Positions 31,324 to 40,718 are shown, counted from the first letter of the stretch. The stretch is 64,000 nt of DNA from Paenibacillus sp. FSL H8-0548 (GCF_038630985.1 NZ_CP152049.1:1631501-1695500), one strand, 5' to 3'. The notes: generated by a model from the letters alone, not told the origin. Numbers and translations: made by a program.

Positions 31324-32091
31324 ATGGAAAACGTAGGGAACGAACCAGTAGTATCCTCTGAAATAGTCGACACACCCATAGCTGAACAGGCGGTAAACAC
31401 GGAGAACGCCGAGCCGAGCGCGGAGATTGTCGAGACTAAGGCGGAGAAGACGTTCACACAATCGGAGCTTGATGCCATTATTCAAAAGCGGATTGATCGC
31501 GAACGTGAATCGGTAACAAAAAAGGCAGCGCAAGAAGCGCGTGACGCTTACTTTGCTGAGCAAAACATCGAATGGCAAGGCAAGAAGATCACAACGGAAT
31601 CGGAATACAAGCAAGCATTGAAAGAGAAAGAGTTGATCGATAAGTACAGTGAACAAGGGCTTCCCGACGATGTGGTGCAGGAGCTTGTAGAGGGCAAAAA
31701 GTTCCGTGATCAGTACAATGAAACGCAAAAGAAAACGGCTGATCAAGCCAAACAAGAGTCAGATTTTCATGCTTTCTTGGAAACTTACCCCGATGTAGAT
31801 CCCAAGGACATACCACAGACTGTGTGGGATGACGTAAGCAATGGAAAAAGTTTGGTGGATGCTTTTGTTAAGCACGAGAACCAAACGCTTAAACAGAGGC
31901 TTGCAGAGGTTGAAAAGTCTAAGCAAATCGAGCAACAAAATATTGATAATGCCCAAGCATCAACTGGTGCAGTAACAAACACCGGCGGCAATCCTGCTTA
32001 TTTCACTCGCGAACAAGTAGCAAAAATGTCCATCAGCGAAACAAATCGTAACTGGACAGCAATTAACGAATCAATGAAAAAATGGAAATAA
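31324..32091 (+). CDS. Capsid scaffold protein (DUF4355-like)
   Basis: 255 residues, acidic and highly charged. The central FTQSELDAIIQKRIDRERESVTKKAAQEARDAYF (about 45-80) is the typical scaffold motif. Coiled-coil character continues to about 215 (LKQRLAEVEKSKQIEQQN), then a short Gly/Asn linker and a C-terminal helix that would bind coat protein. Lies directly upstream of the coat gene. GTGGAGGTAAGAC precedes the ATG. Confidence 0.82.
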   Translation: MENVGNEPVVSSEIVDTPIAEQAVNTENAEPSAEIVETKAEKTFTQSELDAIIQKRIDRERESVTKKAAQEARDAYFAEQNIEWQGKKITTESEYKQALKEKELIDKYSEQGLPDDVVQELVEGKKFRDQYNETQKKTADQAKQESDFHAFLETYPDVDPKDIPQTVWDDVSNGKSLVDAFVKHENQTLKQRLAEVEKSKQIEQQNIDNAQASTGAVTNTGGNPAYFTREQVAKMSISETNRNWTAINESMKKWK

Positions 32092-32105
32092 GGGAGAGGT
32101 AACTC

Positions 32106-32939
32106 ATGACAATTGCAGCATTTGTACCACAAATATGGACAACCAAAATCCTCCGCACGCTGGAAGATAACCTAATCGCTAAGAAAATTTGCAGCATGGA
32201 GCCAGAAGGCGAGATCAAAAAGGCTGGGGATACCGTTTACTTCAACGGGTTGTCCGACCCAACGATCAGAGACTACGCTGGATCGGTAACTTATGAAGGG
32301 TTACAGGATGCTGGTGTTACCATGAATATCGACCAACAAAAATATTTCGCTTTTAAGGTTGGGGATATTGAAAAAGCACAAGCCAATGTGGATTTGAAAG
32401 GATCACAAGCTGAACGCTCGGCTTACAAGCTAAGAGAAACAGCAGATTCATTCATTCTAGGCAAACATGGTGACGCTAATAGTCAAATCGTTGGCACGAT
32501 CACTACGTCGAACGTATTGTCGAAAATCGGTGAAATGCAACAAAAATTATCCGAAGCGAACGTGTCCGAGTCTGAAATGTGGATGGTAGCTCCTCCTTGG
32601 ATGCGACTCAAACTGCAACTAGCCGGCATCAAATTCAGCATCAATGAGGGTTTTAATGGAACGGGCGGCGTCGCTTGGACGAAGGAACTAGGATTTACAT
32701 TGTATGTAACAAACCAAGTGGTCAATACGGGAACTATTGATGTTCCAGTATCTAAAGTAATGGCCGGCGCATACAACTCCATCGTTTACGCTGATCAAAT
32801 TATCGAAACAGAATCGTTGCGTCTTGAGTCCAGCTTTGATAACGGCGTTCGTGGGCTTCATGTATATGGAGGTAAAACGGTTAGACCAGATCTTATGGTA
32901 ACTGGAACATTCACATTCGCAGCTGAAACAACAATTTAA
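32106..32939 (+). CDS. Major capsid protein
   Basis: 277 residues, HK97-type coat candidate. FVPQIWTTKILRTLEDNLIAKKICS at the start, GDTVYFNGLSDPTIRDY and a C-terminal GLHVYGGKTVRPDLMVTGTFTF fit coat proteins of the N4-gp56/P22 sort found beside such scaffolds. Only 14 bases separate it from the scaffold gene. AAGGGAGAGG ribosome site indicates strong translation. Confidence 0.85.
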   Translation: MTIAAFVPQIWTTKILRTLEDNLIAKKICSMEPEGEIKKAGDTVYFNGLSDPTIRDYAGSVTYEGLQDAGVTMNIDQQKYFAFKVGDIEKAQANVDLKGSQAERSAYKLRETADSFILGKHGDANSQIVGTITTSNVLSKIGEMQQKLSEANVSESEMWMVAPPWMRLKLQLAGIKFSINEGFNGTGGVAWTKELGFTLYVTNQVVNTGTIDVPVSKVMAGAYNSIVYADQIIETESLRLESSFDNGVRGLHVYGGKTVRPDLMVTGTFTFAAETTI

Positions 32940-32972
32940 TCCAATTAAATAAACGAGAAGGAAGTGTTATAG

Positions 32973-33353
32973 ATGGCAGTAACAGCGATTAACACGCAGT
33001 TGGTGACAAATACAATCACAACAATCAACGACAATGCAGCTACATCGTCCGTAATCGATGCAACTGAAGTATTTACTATCACGCCTACAAAGGCGGACCA
33101 ACGTGTAGCAATCATTATCGAAAACGGTCCGACTCACGGAAGCGTGACTTATTCCATCGCAGCTGGTGAGTTTTGGGCAGCTGGCGCCGCACTTACTGGA
33201 ACTGTAGCACAAGCAACAAGTCGTGCTATTGTCCTGGAGGGCGCAAAGTACAAGAAAAACAACGGAACGATCGTGATTACGTTCACGCCGGCATCTGGAA
33301 AACGTCTCCTGACTGACCATGCACTGGTCGTTCAAGTTATCCAACTGCCGTAA
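32973..33353 (+). CDS. Putative head decoration protein
   Basis: 126 residues rich in Thr, Ala and Val with beta-strand pattern (VTAINTQLVTNTITTINDNAATSSVID ... SVTYSIAAGEFWAAGAALTGT). Its place right after the coat gene and its composition suggest a head decoration or fibre protein. No family recognised. AGAAGGAAGTG precedes the ATG. Confidence 0.55.
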   Translation: MAVTAINTQLVTNTITTINDNAATSSVIDATEVFTITPTKADQRVAIIIENGPTHGSVTYSIAAGEFWAAGAALTGTVAQATSRAIVLEGAKYKKNNGTIVITFTPASGKRLLTDHALVVQVIQLP

Positions 33354-33360
33354 CTAACGG

Positions 33361-33392
33361 ATAGGGCGGGGCTTATTGCTCCGCCCTATTTC
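33361..33392 (+). terminator. Terminator after the coat block
   Basis: ATAGGGCGGGGC pairs with GCTCCGCCCTAT around TTATT (one G-T), followed by TTCTG. It is a strong stem with a short U-tract, perhaps giving higher coat than tail expression. Confidence 0.6.
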
Positions 33393-33411
33393 TGTATAAA
33401 GGAGGGTTGTA

Positions 33412-33729
33412 ATGGTTAAATTCATAGGCGAACCACATCTGCTGGTCAACGTTAAGCCGCCGATTGGGACCATAAAGCACATTAGATTTGACGCTAATGG
33501 TGAGTTTATCACTGGTAATGAGCTGCTAATCCTACGCATGCACCATCGTTTTGACAGTGTACCAGCTGTAGGAAGTGAACCATCTGAGGAAATGACGGAT
33601 GATTTAGAACTGCAGATTAACGAATTCACGGAAACAAAGCAGTATATATGTAAAAAGTGCGATTTTACCACAGCAGGCAAGGGCGATTTGATGGTCCATT
33701 ACCGTCAGGCTCACCCAAAAGAGGAATAA
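33412..33729 (+). CDS. Phage structural-region protein with a C2H2 zinc finger
   Basis: 105 residues. The last 30 hold C-x2-C-x12-H-x4-H (CKKC then VHYRQAH), the spacing of a classical C2H2 finger. The N-terminal 70 residues are beta-rich (VKFIGEPHLLVNVKPPIGTIKHIRFDANGEFI). Found between coat and connector genes. GGAGGGTTGTA precedes the ATG. It could be a head-tail completion or DNA-binding packaging protein. Confidence 0.65.
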   Translation: MVKFIGEPHLLVNVKPPIGTIKHIRFDANGEFITGNELLILRMHHRFDSVPAVGSEPSEEMTDDLELQINEFTETKQYICKKCDFTTAGKGDLMVHYRQAHPKEE

Positions 33730-33741
33730 GGCGGTGAAAAC

Positions 33742-34665
33742 ATGGCAACGACGGCGCAAGAAGTATTTGGTATTGCAATGGATCTTATCGACGAGAGGCT
33801 TGATACGGGGCTGCTGAGCGAATCGGATACCGTTTCATACAAAGTTAAAACGCCCGGTCTGCTCACAATCCTTCAATCGGAACTCATCAAGCAGGGAGAT
33901 TTATTCAAAACATACGAGATTGCAAATAAACCGATTACCAACCTACTTGGATACACATCGGAACTCGATATTATGGAGTTTACAGGCACGGAGTTCATTC
34001 GTGAGTGCATTGGAAGTGCGAAAGCCTACTATTTTGAAGTAGATCGAGTCGGAACCGTCTATGTAGAAGACTACAACGGCGCATGGAACACGCTGGCGAC
34101 AATAACCACCACAAATACTCCTAATGGTTTCACAGCGTATAAAGGGGTTGTGACGCCTTCTAGTGGGGCGACTAAATCAAGACTAAGATTCACAGGCTCC
34201 TATTACTATAAAACGATAAATCGCGCATTGTTCGACATTCCATTCGCTTTAGCTGCTGATGTTCCAGATTACCGACCATGGGTCAAGAAACAGATGCCAA
34301 ATGACTTTAAAAGCGTGAATGAGATCGTCGAAGAGTTTCCTAATAGGCAATACGCTAACCCCGCTAATTACAAGTGGGAAGGCAAACGGGACTTGTATAT
34401 GAATTATTATTTCGAAGGTAATATACGAGTGGTCTATAGACCTATTCCAAGCATCGTAGCAGCCATGACCGACACGTTACAGGTTGATGATGTTACGGCC
34501 AGAACGATAATTCCATATGGTCTTGGCGCACATTTACTCCTTACGGAGAATGCGGACGTTGCAGGCTTCCTGCAGCAGCGCTACGAGGAACTTAAAGCGG
34601 AGGCTTCCAAGAGTCCGCCAACAGCTTCAGAGACGATTAACAATGTGTATGGGGGTTTTAGCTAA
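33742..34665 (+). CDS. Head-tail connector/adaptor protein
   Basis: 307 residues. A helical N-terminus (about 1-70, AQEVFGIAMDLIDERLDTG) and C-terminus (TIIPYGLGAHLLLTENADVAGFLQQRYEELKAEA) bracket a beta-rich insert (about 75-165). This resembles P22 gp4-like adaptors that bind under the portal, with an added beta domain. Identification rests mainly on position between coat and hub genes. Its stop overlaps the next ATG. Confidence 0.6.
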   Translation: MATTAQEVFGIAMDLIDERLDTGLLSESDTVSYKVKTPGLLTILQSELIKQGDLFKTYEIANKPITNLLGYTSELDIMEFTGTEFIRECIGSAKAYYFEVDRVGTVYVEDYNGAWNTLATITTTNTPNGFTAYKGVVTPSSGATKSRLRFTGSYYYKTINRALFDIPFALAADVPDYRPWVKKQMPNDFKSVNEIVEEFPNRQYANPANYKWEGKRDLYMNYYFEGNIRVVYRPIPSIVAAMTDTLQVDDVTARTIIPYGLGAHLLLTENADVAGFLQQRYEELKAEASKSPPTASETINNVYGGFS

Positions 34666-36449
34666 TGGCAACGATCACACGTCAGAAGCAGAATCCGCCG
34701 GAAACGATAAATAAATTCCTTGGGATTAACCTTGATACAAGCGGCGAGACGGAATTGATCGTTGGAGAAAGTCCTTCAATGGTGAATTACAGGATTACCG
34801 AGAATTTCAAGCTCAGAAAGCGTGAAGGCTATGCCGAGCTGTTCGAAACATTGGGAGCCGTAAGTATACAAGGCATGTGGTACGGCAGCTTAAACGGCGC
34901 GTATCACTTTTTATTTGCGGCTAACGGCCATGTATATAAGCACGATTTAGCGTTAGGCACAAATACAAGCGTGGGAACGTTAACCAATGCACCGACTTAC
35001 TTCTTTGCTTACGGTGACAAGGTGTACATGCTTAATGGATCCGAGTATAAGAGTTGGGACGGTACGACATTCGGCGATGTGGCCGGCTATATCCCGTTAA
35101 TTGCAACTGTAACACCCCCAACTGGTGGAGGAACACCAAACGAAGGCATAAACCTACTGACAGGAAAGAAGAGGCAGACATTCAGCGGTGATAATACAGC
35201 GGTTGCTTACCAAATTGCTGAAATGGATGTTACGAGTGTCGATGTGGTCAAGGTGGACGGAATTGTCAAAGTGTCAGGGACTGATTACACAGTTAACCTC
35301 ACAACGGGCGTGGTGACATTTTTGGCGGCTCCACCATCGGGAGTGGATAACGTAGACATTCAATGGACAAAGGGCGCAGGGCAGCGTTCAGAGGTATACA
35401 GTCACAAGTTTGCAATGTTCTTTGGTGGCCAAAACGATACGAGGGTGTTTTTCTACGGCAACGGGACCAATCAATACAATTACACCGGTCTAGCTGCAGG
35501 AGTTCCATCAGCAGAGTACTTTCCAGCACTCAACTATCGAAAAATAAGCTCGGATGAATTCTCTGTAACCGATATCGTTCGGCAATACGATCGTCAAATC
35601 ATCTTCACCAATGGTGGCGAGGCGTGGTATTCCTACTACGATCCGATTACTTTAGAGAGTGGTGATGTGATAGCGGACTTCCCAACATTCCCTCTCAATC
35701 AAGCAAAGGGTAATGTAGCTCCAGGGCAATCTCGGCTAATCAACAACAATCCTTTCACAATCTTTAAGGGTGTTCAGGAATGGGTTGCCACAAACGTCAG
35801 GGACGAGCGTAACGCCAATTACATCTCTAAACGTATTCAGCCATCACTCGATGAATTAAATCTCTCTACGGCTCTTACAGTGGATTGGGAGAAACGATGG
35901 GAGTATTGGATAGCGTTTGGAAACGTGGTGTACATCTACAATTACCGGCTGGACGTGTGGTACAAGTTCCAAGTCGCTCAAACAATCACTTCATTTCTAA
36001 TTGCTGATGATGAACTGTATTTCGGGACAAATGAAGGCAGGATAATGAAATTTGACAACGCATTGAAGACCGATAATGGTACGGCGATTATGTGCGAATG
36101 GGAAATGTCATTCCATGATTTCGGAGCCGAGTGGCTGCAGAAGTTCCTCAATGAGATGTGGATCAGTTTAAAGCCTGAATACCGGTCAAGCGTTGATATT
36201 ACCTATCAAACGGACCGTGTGGCACTTGCGAATACGTACACAGCAGTTTATAACATGGCCGTATTCGATGATACCGACTTTGGTGACTACAGCTTCATGG
36301 TCAATTACAATCCGCAGCCTTTCAGATTCAAGATCAAGGCAAAAAAGTTCGTTTATTTCAAGCTCATTCTATCCAACAACGAGCTAAACGACACGCTTAC
36401 CATACTTTCTATTAATCTTCCTGCCAGATACGGCAGTAAATCGAGGTGA
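34665..36449 (+). CDS. P22 gp10-like tail hub / DNA-stabilisation protein
   Basis: 594 residues. Repeated beta-propeller-like blades (GMWYGSLNGAYHFLFAANGHVYKHDL, YFFAYGDKVYMLNGSEYKSWDGTTF, SFLIADDELYFGTNEGRIMKFDNA) match tail accessory hubs such as P22 gp10. An inserted domain at about 155-225 (PTGGGTPNEGINLLTGKKRQTF...) may be a carbohydrate or insertion domain. It would seal the head after packaging and hold the tailspikes encoded next. Assignment is from repeat pattern and order. Confidence 0.68.
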   Translation: MATITRQKQNPPETINKFLGINLDTSGETELIVGESPSMVNYRITENFKLRKREGYAELFETLGAVSIQGMWYGSLNGAYHFLFAANGHVYKHDLALGTNTSVGTLTNAPTYFFAYGDKVYMLNGSEYKSWDGTTFGDVAGYIPLIATVTPPTGGGTPNEGINLLTGKKRQTFSGDNTAVAYQIAEMDVTSVDVVKVDGIVKVSGTDYTVNLTTGVVTFLAAPPSGVDNVDIQWTKGAGQRSEVYSHKFAMFFGGQNDTRVFFYGNGTNQYNYTGLAAGVPSAEYFPALNYRKISSDEFSVTDIVRQYDRQIIFTNGGEAWYSYYDPITLESGDVIADFPTFPLNQAKGNVAPGQSRLINNNPFTIFKGVQEWVATNVRDERNANYISKRIQPSLDELNLSTALTVDWEKRWEYWIAFGNVVYIYNYRLDVWYKFQVAQTITSFLIADDELYFGTNEGRIMKFDNALKTDNGTAIMCEWEMSFHDFGAEWLQKFLNEMWISLKPEYRSSVDITYQTDRVALANTYTAVYNMAVFDDTDFGDYSFMVNYNPQPFRFKIKAKKFVYFKLILSNNELNDTLTILSINLPARYGSKSR

Positions 36450-36453
36450 CGAA

Positions 36454-38304
36454 ATGGCAATTACACCAATTAATGATAATTTAAACATCGTGCAAAGCCT
36501 TGGAGATCGTCCCAATGCGTTAGATGGATTAAGTGCAGCAGCATTGAAGGCTAAATTCGACGAGGCGGCTAATCTTATTAAGAATTATATCAACACTGTT
36601 CTGATAACTGAGCTGGCAGCAGTAACAGATAACGATAGCGGCGCTGATAATATTGGCACTACTTCGATAGCGGATTTAGACGGAGCAACGGTACAAGCGA
36701 TACTAGAGTCACTTCGAAACAAGTTGAAAGACACTACAAGCGGTTCTACTGGCGCTGGGTTTATCGGAGCATCGAGCATATCTGGACTTACTGGAAACAC
36801 GGTGCAAACTCTTCTAGAAGCTCTTAAGACGTATATTGATCTAAAGGATACTGATATTGGAAACAGTTATGTTTCTAAGACGGAATTAACGACAACACGA
36901 AAACTTGACTCCAGCGCCAACTTTACTGGATCGTGGCACGGCATATCGAACCCTGCTCTTGCAGACCCCGGAATTGCGGGCGTGGTGCAGCAGCATACTG
37001 CGCAGTTGGCGGATATTGCGTTTGATGTGAAAACGTTCGGGGCGAAAGGCGATGGGGTTACGGATGATACAGCAGCGTTTTTGCAATGGATAGCTGCCAG
37101 AACTACAACAACTATTCCGAATCCTAACGGGGATATTACGATTGAAAGGAATCAAAACTACTTCATCCCTGAAGGAGTTTATGTCATTTCGGAAAATTTA
37201 GTATTTCCAGCAAGGATAAATTTGAGCGGCGCTAGCCGGTTCAATACGGTACTGCTTTTCAAAAATGGAAAAGGGATTAAATTGTCCCCATCCACATCAT
37301 TTTCCAATATCAGCAACTTACGTTTGATTGGAGATCCAGTAACTCCGAATGTATTCTCAGGAACGGCTATTGATTTAACTGACGTATCGAATTGTAATAT
37401 CGATGATATTTACATTAATAAGTTTGATGTTGGCATAAGAATGGTCAACTCCTACAATTCGAGCCTATCCAACATCAGGATATTTAATGGGAATAAAGGA
37501 ATTTACGAAACAACATCCTACGCATCTGTCGGGTATAAGGTGATTGTAAATACGATGCAAATGGCGTTTGATTTAACAGATATGTATCTGATTAACCCAG
37601 AAATAGAATCATGTTCTGATGTTGGGGTAAATGTCCGTGGCGGAACAGTAAACATCCTAAACATTCATCTTGAAAACTGTGTGAATGGAATAAGGTTAAA
37701 TAATATTGGCTACCTATCACTAAAGAACGGATTATTGACAAATTGTACAAACGGTATAGTAGATAGTGGGAGCAATAGCACGGGTTATCTGTTCGTGGAT
37801 AACCTGACCATCAAATACGTTACAGGATACCACTTCAACGTATCCACTATCTCGGAATATCACATTGAAAACATAACTTATATGGATGGAACGGGACGTA
37901 TAACAGGTAATAACGTATTTGCTGCTAATGATGGAGTAGTAAAAGAAATTAGGTATACCAACAAAGGAGGGCTAGAAAACTATATAGTAGGCCAACCTGC
38001 TGTTAATGGTTTCCCTGTCCTCATCAATGTTGCGGATTTTTTGACAGGCAGTATCGCCGCCCAGACGATAACAGCTCACTCTACCGTTAAAATTACGATA
38101 GCTGCTGGAGCGACATACAACTGGTATAACGTACGGCCTGATTTCAGCTTTAACGGTACATCTACAGACCCTGTTAATGGCGTCGTTTACGATGTGTATG
38201 GAAAAGGTAGCAACGTCATTGTCAGGGTCACTAACGTCACAGCAGCCGACATTTCGCATCCGCTGCTCGGATTTATAATAAACCTTACTCAAAAACAACG
38301 TTAG
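36454..38304 (+). CDS. Tailspike with pectate-lyase-type beta-helix
   Basis: 616 residues. Residues 50-130 hold two copies of a repeat (NIGTTSIADLDGATVQAILESL and FIGASSISGLTGNTVQTLLEAL), probably the virion-binding stem. DVKTFGAKGDGVTDDTAAFLQW (about 191-212) opens a right-handed beta-helix that runs to about 500, with many N/S-rich turns. A small C-terminal beta domain follows. It would bind or degrade a cell-surface polysaccharide of the host. Enzyme activity cannot be judged. Confidence 0.82.
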   Translation: MAITPINDNLNIVQSLGDRPNALDGLSAAALKAKFDEAANLIKNYINTVLITELAAVTDNDSGADNIGTTSIADLDGATVQAILESLRNKLKDTTSGSTGAGFIGASSISGLTGNTVQTLLEALKTYIDLKDTDIGNSYVSKTELTTTRKLDSSANFTGSWHGISNPALADPGIAGVVQQHTAQLADIAFDVKTFGAKGDGVTDDTAAFLQWIAARTTTTIPNPNGDITIERNQNYFIPEGVYVISENLVFPARINLSGASRFNTVLLFKNGKGIKLSPSTSFSNISNLRLIGDPVTPNVFSGTAIDLTDVSNCNIDDIYINKFDVGIRMVNSYNSSLSNIRIFNGNKGIYETTSYASVGYKVIVNTMQMAFDLTDMYLINPEIESCSDVGVNVRGGTVNILNIHLENCVNGIRLNNIGYLSLKNGLLTNCTNGIVDSGSNSTGYLFVDNLTIKYVTGYHFNVSTISEYHIENITYMDGTGRITGNNVFAANDGVVKEIRYTNKGGLENYIVGQPAVNGFPVLINVADFLTGSIAAQTITAHSTVKITIAAGATYNWYNVRPDFSFNGTSTDPVNGVVYDVYGKGSNVIVRVTNVTAADISHPLLGFIINLTQKQR

Positions 38305-38324
38305 AGGAAGCGGAGGATAAATGT

Positions 38325-38591
38325 ATGGCATTCAGAATTGATACTTCATTCCAAGGGATTCCCGTAGTAAAAGCGTATGCACGAATTGAGGATTTTAACG
38401 GGACTAAAGAATCCATGAATATTCAGCTCGTTTTTTATGTGAACGAACAAGCGTGTTCTACAGGAGAGAGTTTTAAAAGGGATTCTTACAGCTTTGTACC
38501 TGATGTAAGTGACGATGCGTTGAACTACCATAAGCAGGGGTACGAACACCTCAAGATTCTGCCTGAATTTATCGAAGCGGTTGATGCATAG
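38325..38591 (+). CDS. Small phage tail-region protein
   Basis: 88 residues, mixed alpha/beta (FRIDTSFQGIPVVKAYARIEDFNGTKESMNIQLVFYVN). This type is common next to tail-fibre genes in Bacillales phages; role unknown. GGAAGCGGAGG upstream. Followed by a strong terminator. Confidence 0.65.
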   Translation: MAFRIDTSFQGIPVVKAYARIEDFNGTKESMNIQLVFYVNEQACSTGESFKRDSYSFVPDVSDDALNYHKQGYEHLKILPEFIEAVDA

Positions 38592-38613
38592 TAGGATCAT
38601 ACTGCGACACACT

Positions 38614-38640
38614 GAGCGCTCTTATCAGCGCTCTTTTTGT
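38614..38640 (+). terminator. Strong terminator before the protease gene
   Basis: GAGCGCT at 38614-38620 pairs with AGCGCTC at 38627-38633, followed by TTTTTGTT. The next gene's ribosome site begins only 10 bases later. Confidence 0.75.
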
Positions 38641-38660
38641 TGACTAAAAAGGAGAATCCC

Positions 38661-39284
38661 ATGAAAAAAATACTCATATCCACCTTACTTTTATTCCTAA
38701 TCTTCACCATCCCTGTCACTGCCGAGCAACCAACGGAAGAACAGTATCAAATCAACGTAATCGATAAATCAATTAAAGCCGCTGTGTCCCTATCGAATTT
38801 GGTAGATGGGGCAAGCGGCTTTTATGTTGCTCCGAACTACATTTTAACTAATGAGCATGTCGTTGCAGCCATGCCTAAACCAGTGGTCTATACGAGGTTT
38901 GGCGCCTGTTTTGACAATGAGATTGTTGCTACAAATAAAGTAAAAGACTTGGCACTTATCAAAACAGGCTGCAAATCAGACGATTACATCACGCTCGCTG
39001 ATAAGGTGACACAGGGTCAGGACTCATACATCATCGGAGATCCTTCCAAGATCGGTATCATGGCGTTATCAGGCATTGTAACGATGATTAAGGACGATAA
39101 AACAGCACGAGGAATCTTTGTCGATGCGAGTGTGCATCCTGGCAGCAGCGGCTCAGCTTTGGTCAATAGTGACGGAAGGTTGATCGGCGTGGTGGTTGGT
39201 CGCAATGAACGAGCTACCTCCCTTGCGGTTGCTATCCATTTAACGGACGTAAAGGCGTTTTTAGAGCGCAACGGCATCAAATGA
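38661..39284 (+). CDS. Secreted trypsin-like serine protease, HtrA-type without PDZ
   Basis: 207 residues. A signal peptide (MKKILISTLLLFLIFTIPVTAEQ) is followed by a chymotrypsin-fold domain. The triad is visible as His in TNEHVV, Asp in DLALIK and Ser in HPGSSGSALV; the IGVVVG strand follows. No PDZ domain and no second membrane segment. A secreted protease among virion genes is unusual. It may be a lysogenic-conversion gene, or act on host surface proteins or during virion exit. AAAAAGGAGAATCCC fixes ATG 38661. It lies between a terminator and an ATGA-coupled small gene. Confidence 0.85.
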   Translation: MKKILISTLLLFLIFTIPVTAEQPTEEQYQINVIDKSIKAAVSLSNLVDGASGFYVAPNYILTNEHVVAAMPKPVVYTRFGACFDNEIVATNKVKDLALIKTGCKSDDYITLADKVTQGQDSYIIGDPSKIGIMALSGIVTMIKDDKTARGIFVDASVHPGSSGSALVNSDGRLIGVVVGRNERATSLAVAIHLTDVKAFLERNGIK

Positions 39285-39457
39285 GGATCGTCCATCGAGT
39301 TCTATTTAACCTCTACAGTGATATGTTGGACAGCTTAAATGACTCGCCACAAGCGCAAGGTGTGCGCAATAAGTACTCTAACAAGATTAAGTACCACGAG
39401 GGGAGAATGAACCATGGCAACAGCAGCGCAAAACGCCGCTCAGCTGGCAGAGGTTAA
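39281..39457 (+). CDS. Small basic phage protein
   Basis: 58 residues, start overlapping the protease stop (ATGA). The 3' end overlaps the next gene by 44 bases in another frame. Contains VLFNLYSDMLDSLNDSPQAQGVRNKYSNKIKYHE. Function unknown. Confidence 0.45.
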   Translation: MRIVHRVLFNLYSDMLDSLNDSPQAQGVRNKYSNKIKYHEGRMNHGNSSAKRRSAGRG

Positions 39458-40718
39458 GCGTAAAGCGTCTTTAGGTATCGCCCTTACCAACTCAACAAAT
39501 GCAAGCAACAACGCCTTATACGATCAAACGAGAGCTGCTACCGAGGCTGAAATTAAGCGAAAAGCAGCGAATGGAATTTCACTGACAAACACAAACAGCG
39601 CAGCAAACAATTCTATGTATGACAGCTTAGTAGCGGCCAAGAACAGTCAGCAGCCTGTAATATCAACGCCAAATAATTCTGTATCACCTAGCGGTTACAT
39701 TGACGGACTAGCTGAAGCAAAGAGAAATCAGACACTAGCAGCATTGGAAAAGAGCAGAAATGCAGGATTGTCCAATCTCGGGTCCGAGAAAACTGCTATC
39801 CAGCCGAAGTACTATGACGCAAAGAATCAAACAGCAGCAGGAAGTCAGCAACAAGCGCGTAATTTTGCGGAGTTTATGGCGGCTCGTGGTGGTACTGGTG
39901 CAGGATCCAACGCACAAGCTGAACTAACTCGTGGAATGACGCTACAAGGCAATTTAGGATCTCTAGGACGCCAAGAAGCAGCGGACTACTCCGACATCGA
40001 ACGCCGCACAAGTGACCTGCAAAACGCTTATCAATCCGATGTAGCTTCAGCGACGGCCGGCATGGAAGCTGAACGTATGAGTGCGATGTTAAATGATTAC
40101 TATCAGCAGCAGCAAAGAGAGCTTCAGATAGCGGAATTAACGGGAATGTTGGGGAATCAACAAACATTAGGCGGCAAGTCGTTGAATCAAAACATACTTG
40201 ATTCAAACCGCAATTACCAACTTAACTCGGATAATCAACAATTTAATCAAAACTTGGCCACAAATCAGTTTAACGAAGGTGTACGCCAATACGATACAAG
40301 CTTACAGTATACCCAAGGTCGTGACGCTACCGCCGATGCGCAGTGGCAGAAAGAGTTTGATCGCATCCTTAAGCAAGACGGTGTACAGAACGCCTTATCA
40401 TGGGCTAGTCACAATCTTAATGTGAGCCAAGAAAACAGGATTTCAGCTAATCAGTCATCTAGTGGATCGGGTAACGGTGGGTCAAACAGCTCCAAACCAT
40501 CTACAGAGTCTACGATACAAGATATCAATAGACCAAGAACAGCTGCAGCTATGGAAACCTATATCATTAACAATTTACCGGGCGGCAAAAACATTGCTGG
40601 GCCCCCTTCTCCAAACCAACTGACACAGATCGAAAGCATGATTCTCGACAATCCGAACCTATCAGAAGCGGACATGGTTAAACTTTATAATAAATTTGGT
40701 ATTCCTCTACCGAGCTAG
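39414..40718 (+). CDS. Candidate internal virion/ejection protein
   Basis: 434 residues, Ala/Asn/Gln rich and low in aromatics. An internal duplication is clear at the N-terminus: EVKRKASLGIALTNSTNAS (about 13-31) and EIKRKAANGISLTNTNSAA (about 44-62). Coiled-coil-like and Gln-rich stretches follow (YYQQQQRELQIAEL). Its position between the tailspike and the giant 1322-residue protein matches the ejection-protein cluster of P22-type phages. GAGGGGAGAATGAACC precedes the ATG. Confidence 0.6.
   Translation: MATAAQNAAQLAEVKRKASLGIALTNSTNASNNALYDQTRAATEAEIKRKAANGISLTNTNSAANNSMYDSLVAAKNSQQPVISTPNNSVSPSGYIDGLAEAKRNQTLAALEKSRNAGLSNLGSEKTAIQPKYYDAKNQTAAGSQQQARNFAEFMAARGGTGAGSNAQAELTRGMTLQGNLGSLGRQEAADYSDIERRTSDLQNAYQSDVASATAGMEAERMSAMLNDYYQQQQRELQIAELTGMLGNQQTLGGKSLNQNILDSNRNYQLNSDNQQFNQNLATNQFNEGVRQYDTSLQYTQGRDATADAQWQKEFDRILKQDGVQNALSWASHNLNVSQENRISANQSSSGSGNGGSNSSKPSTESTIQDINRPRTAAAMETYIINNLPGGKNIAGPPSPNQLTQIESMILDNPNLSEADMVKLYNKFGIPLPS

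Noticed and set aside
31258..31755. 165-codon minus-strand ORF over the scaffold gene
   Set aside because: Shadow of a clear scaffold coding frame; low-complexity product.
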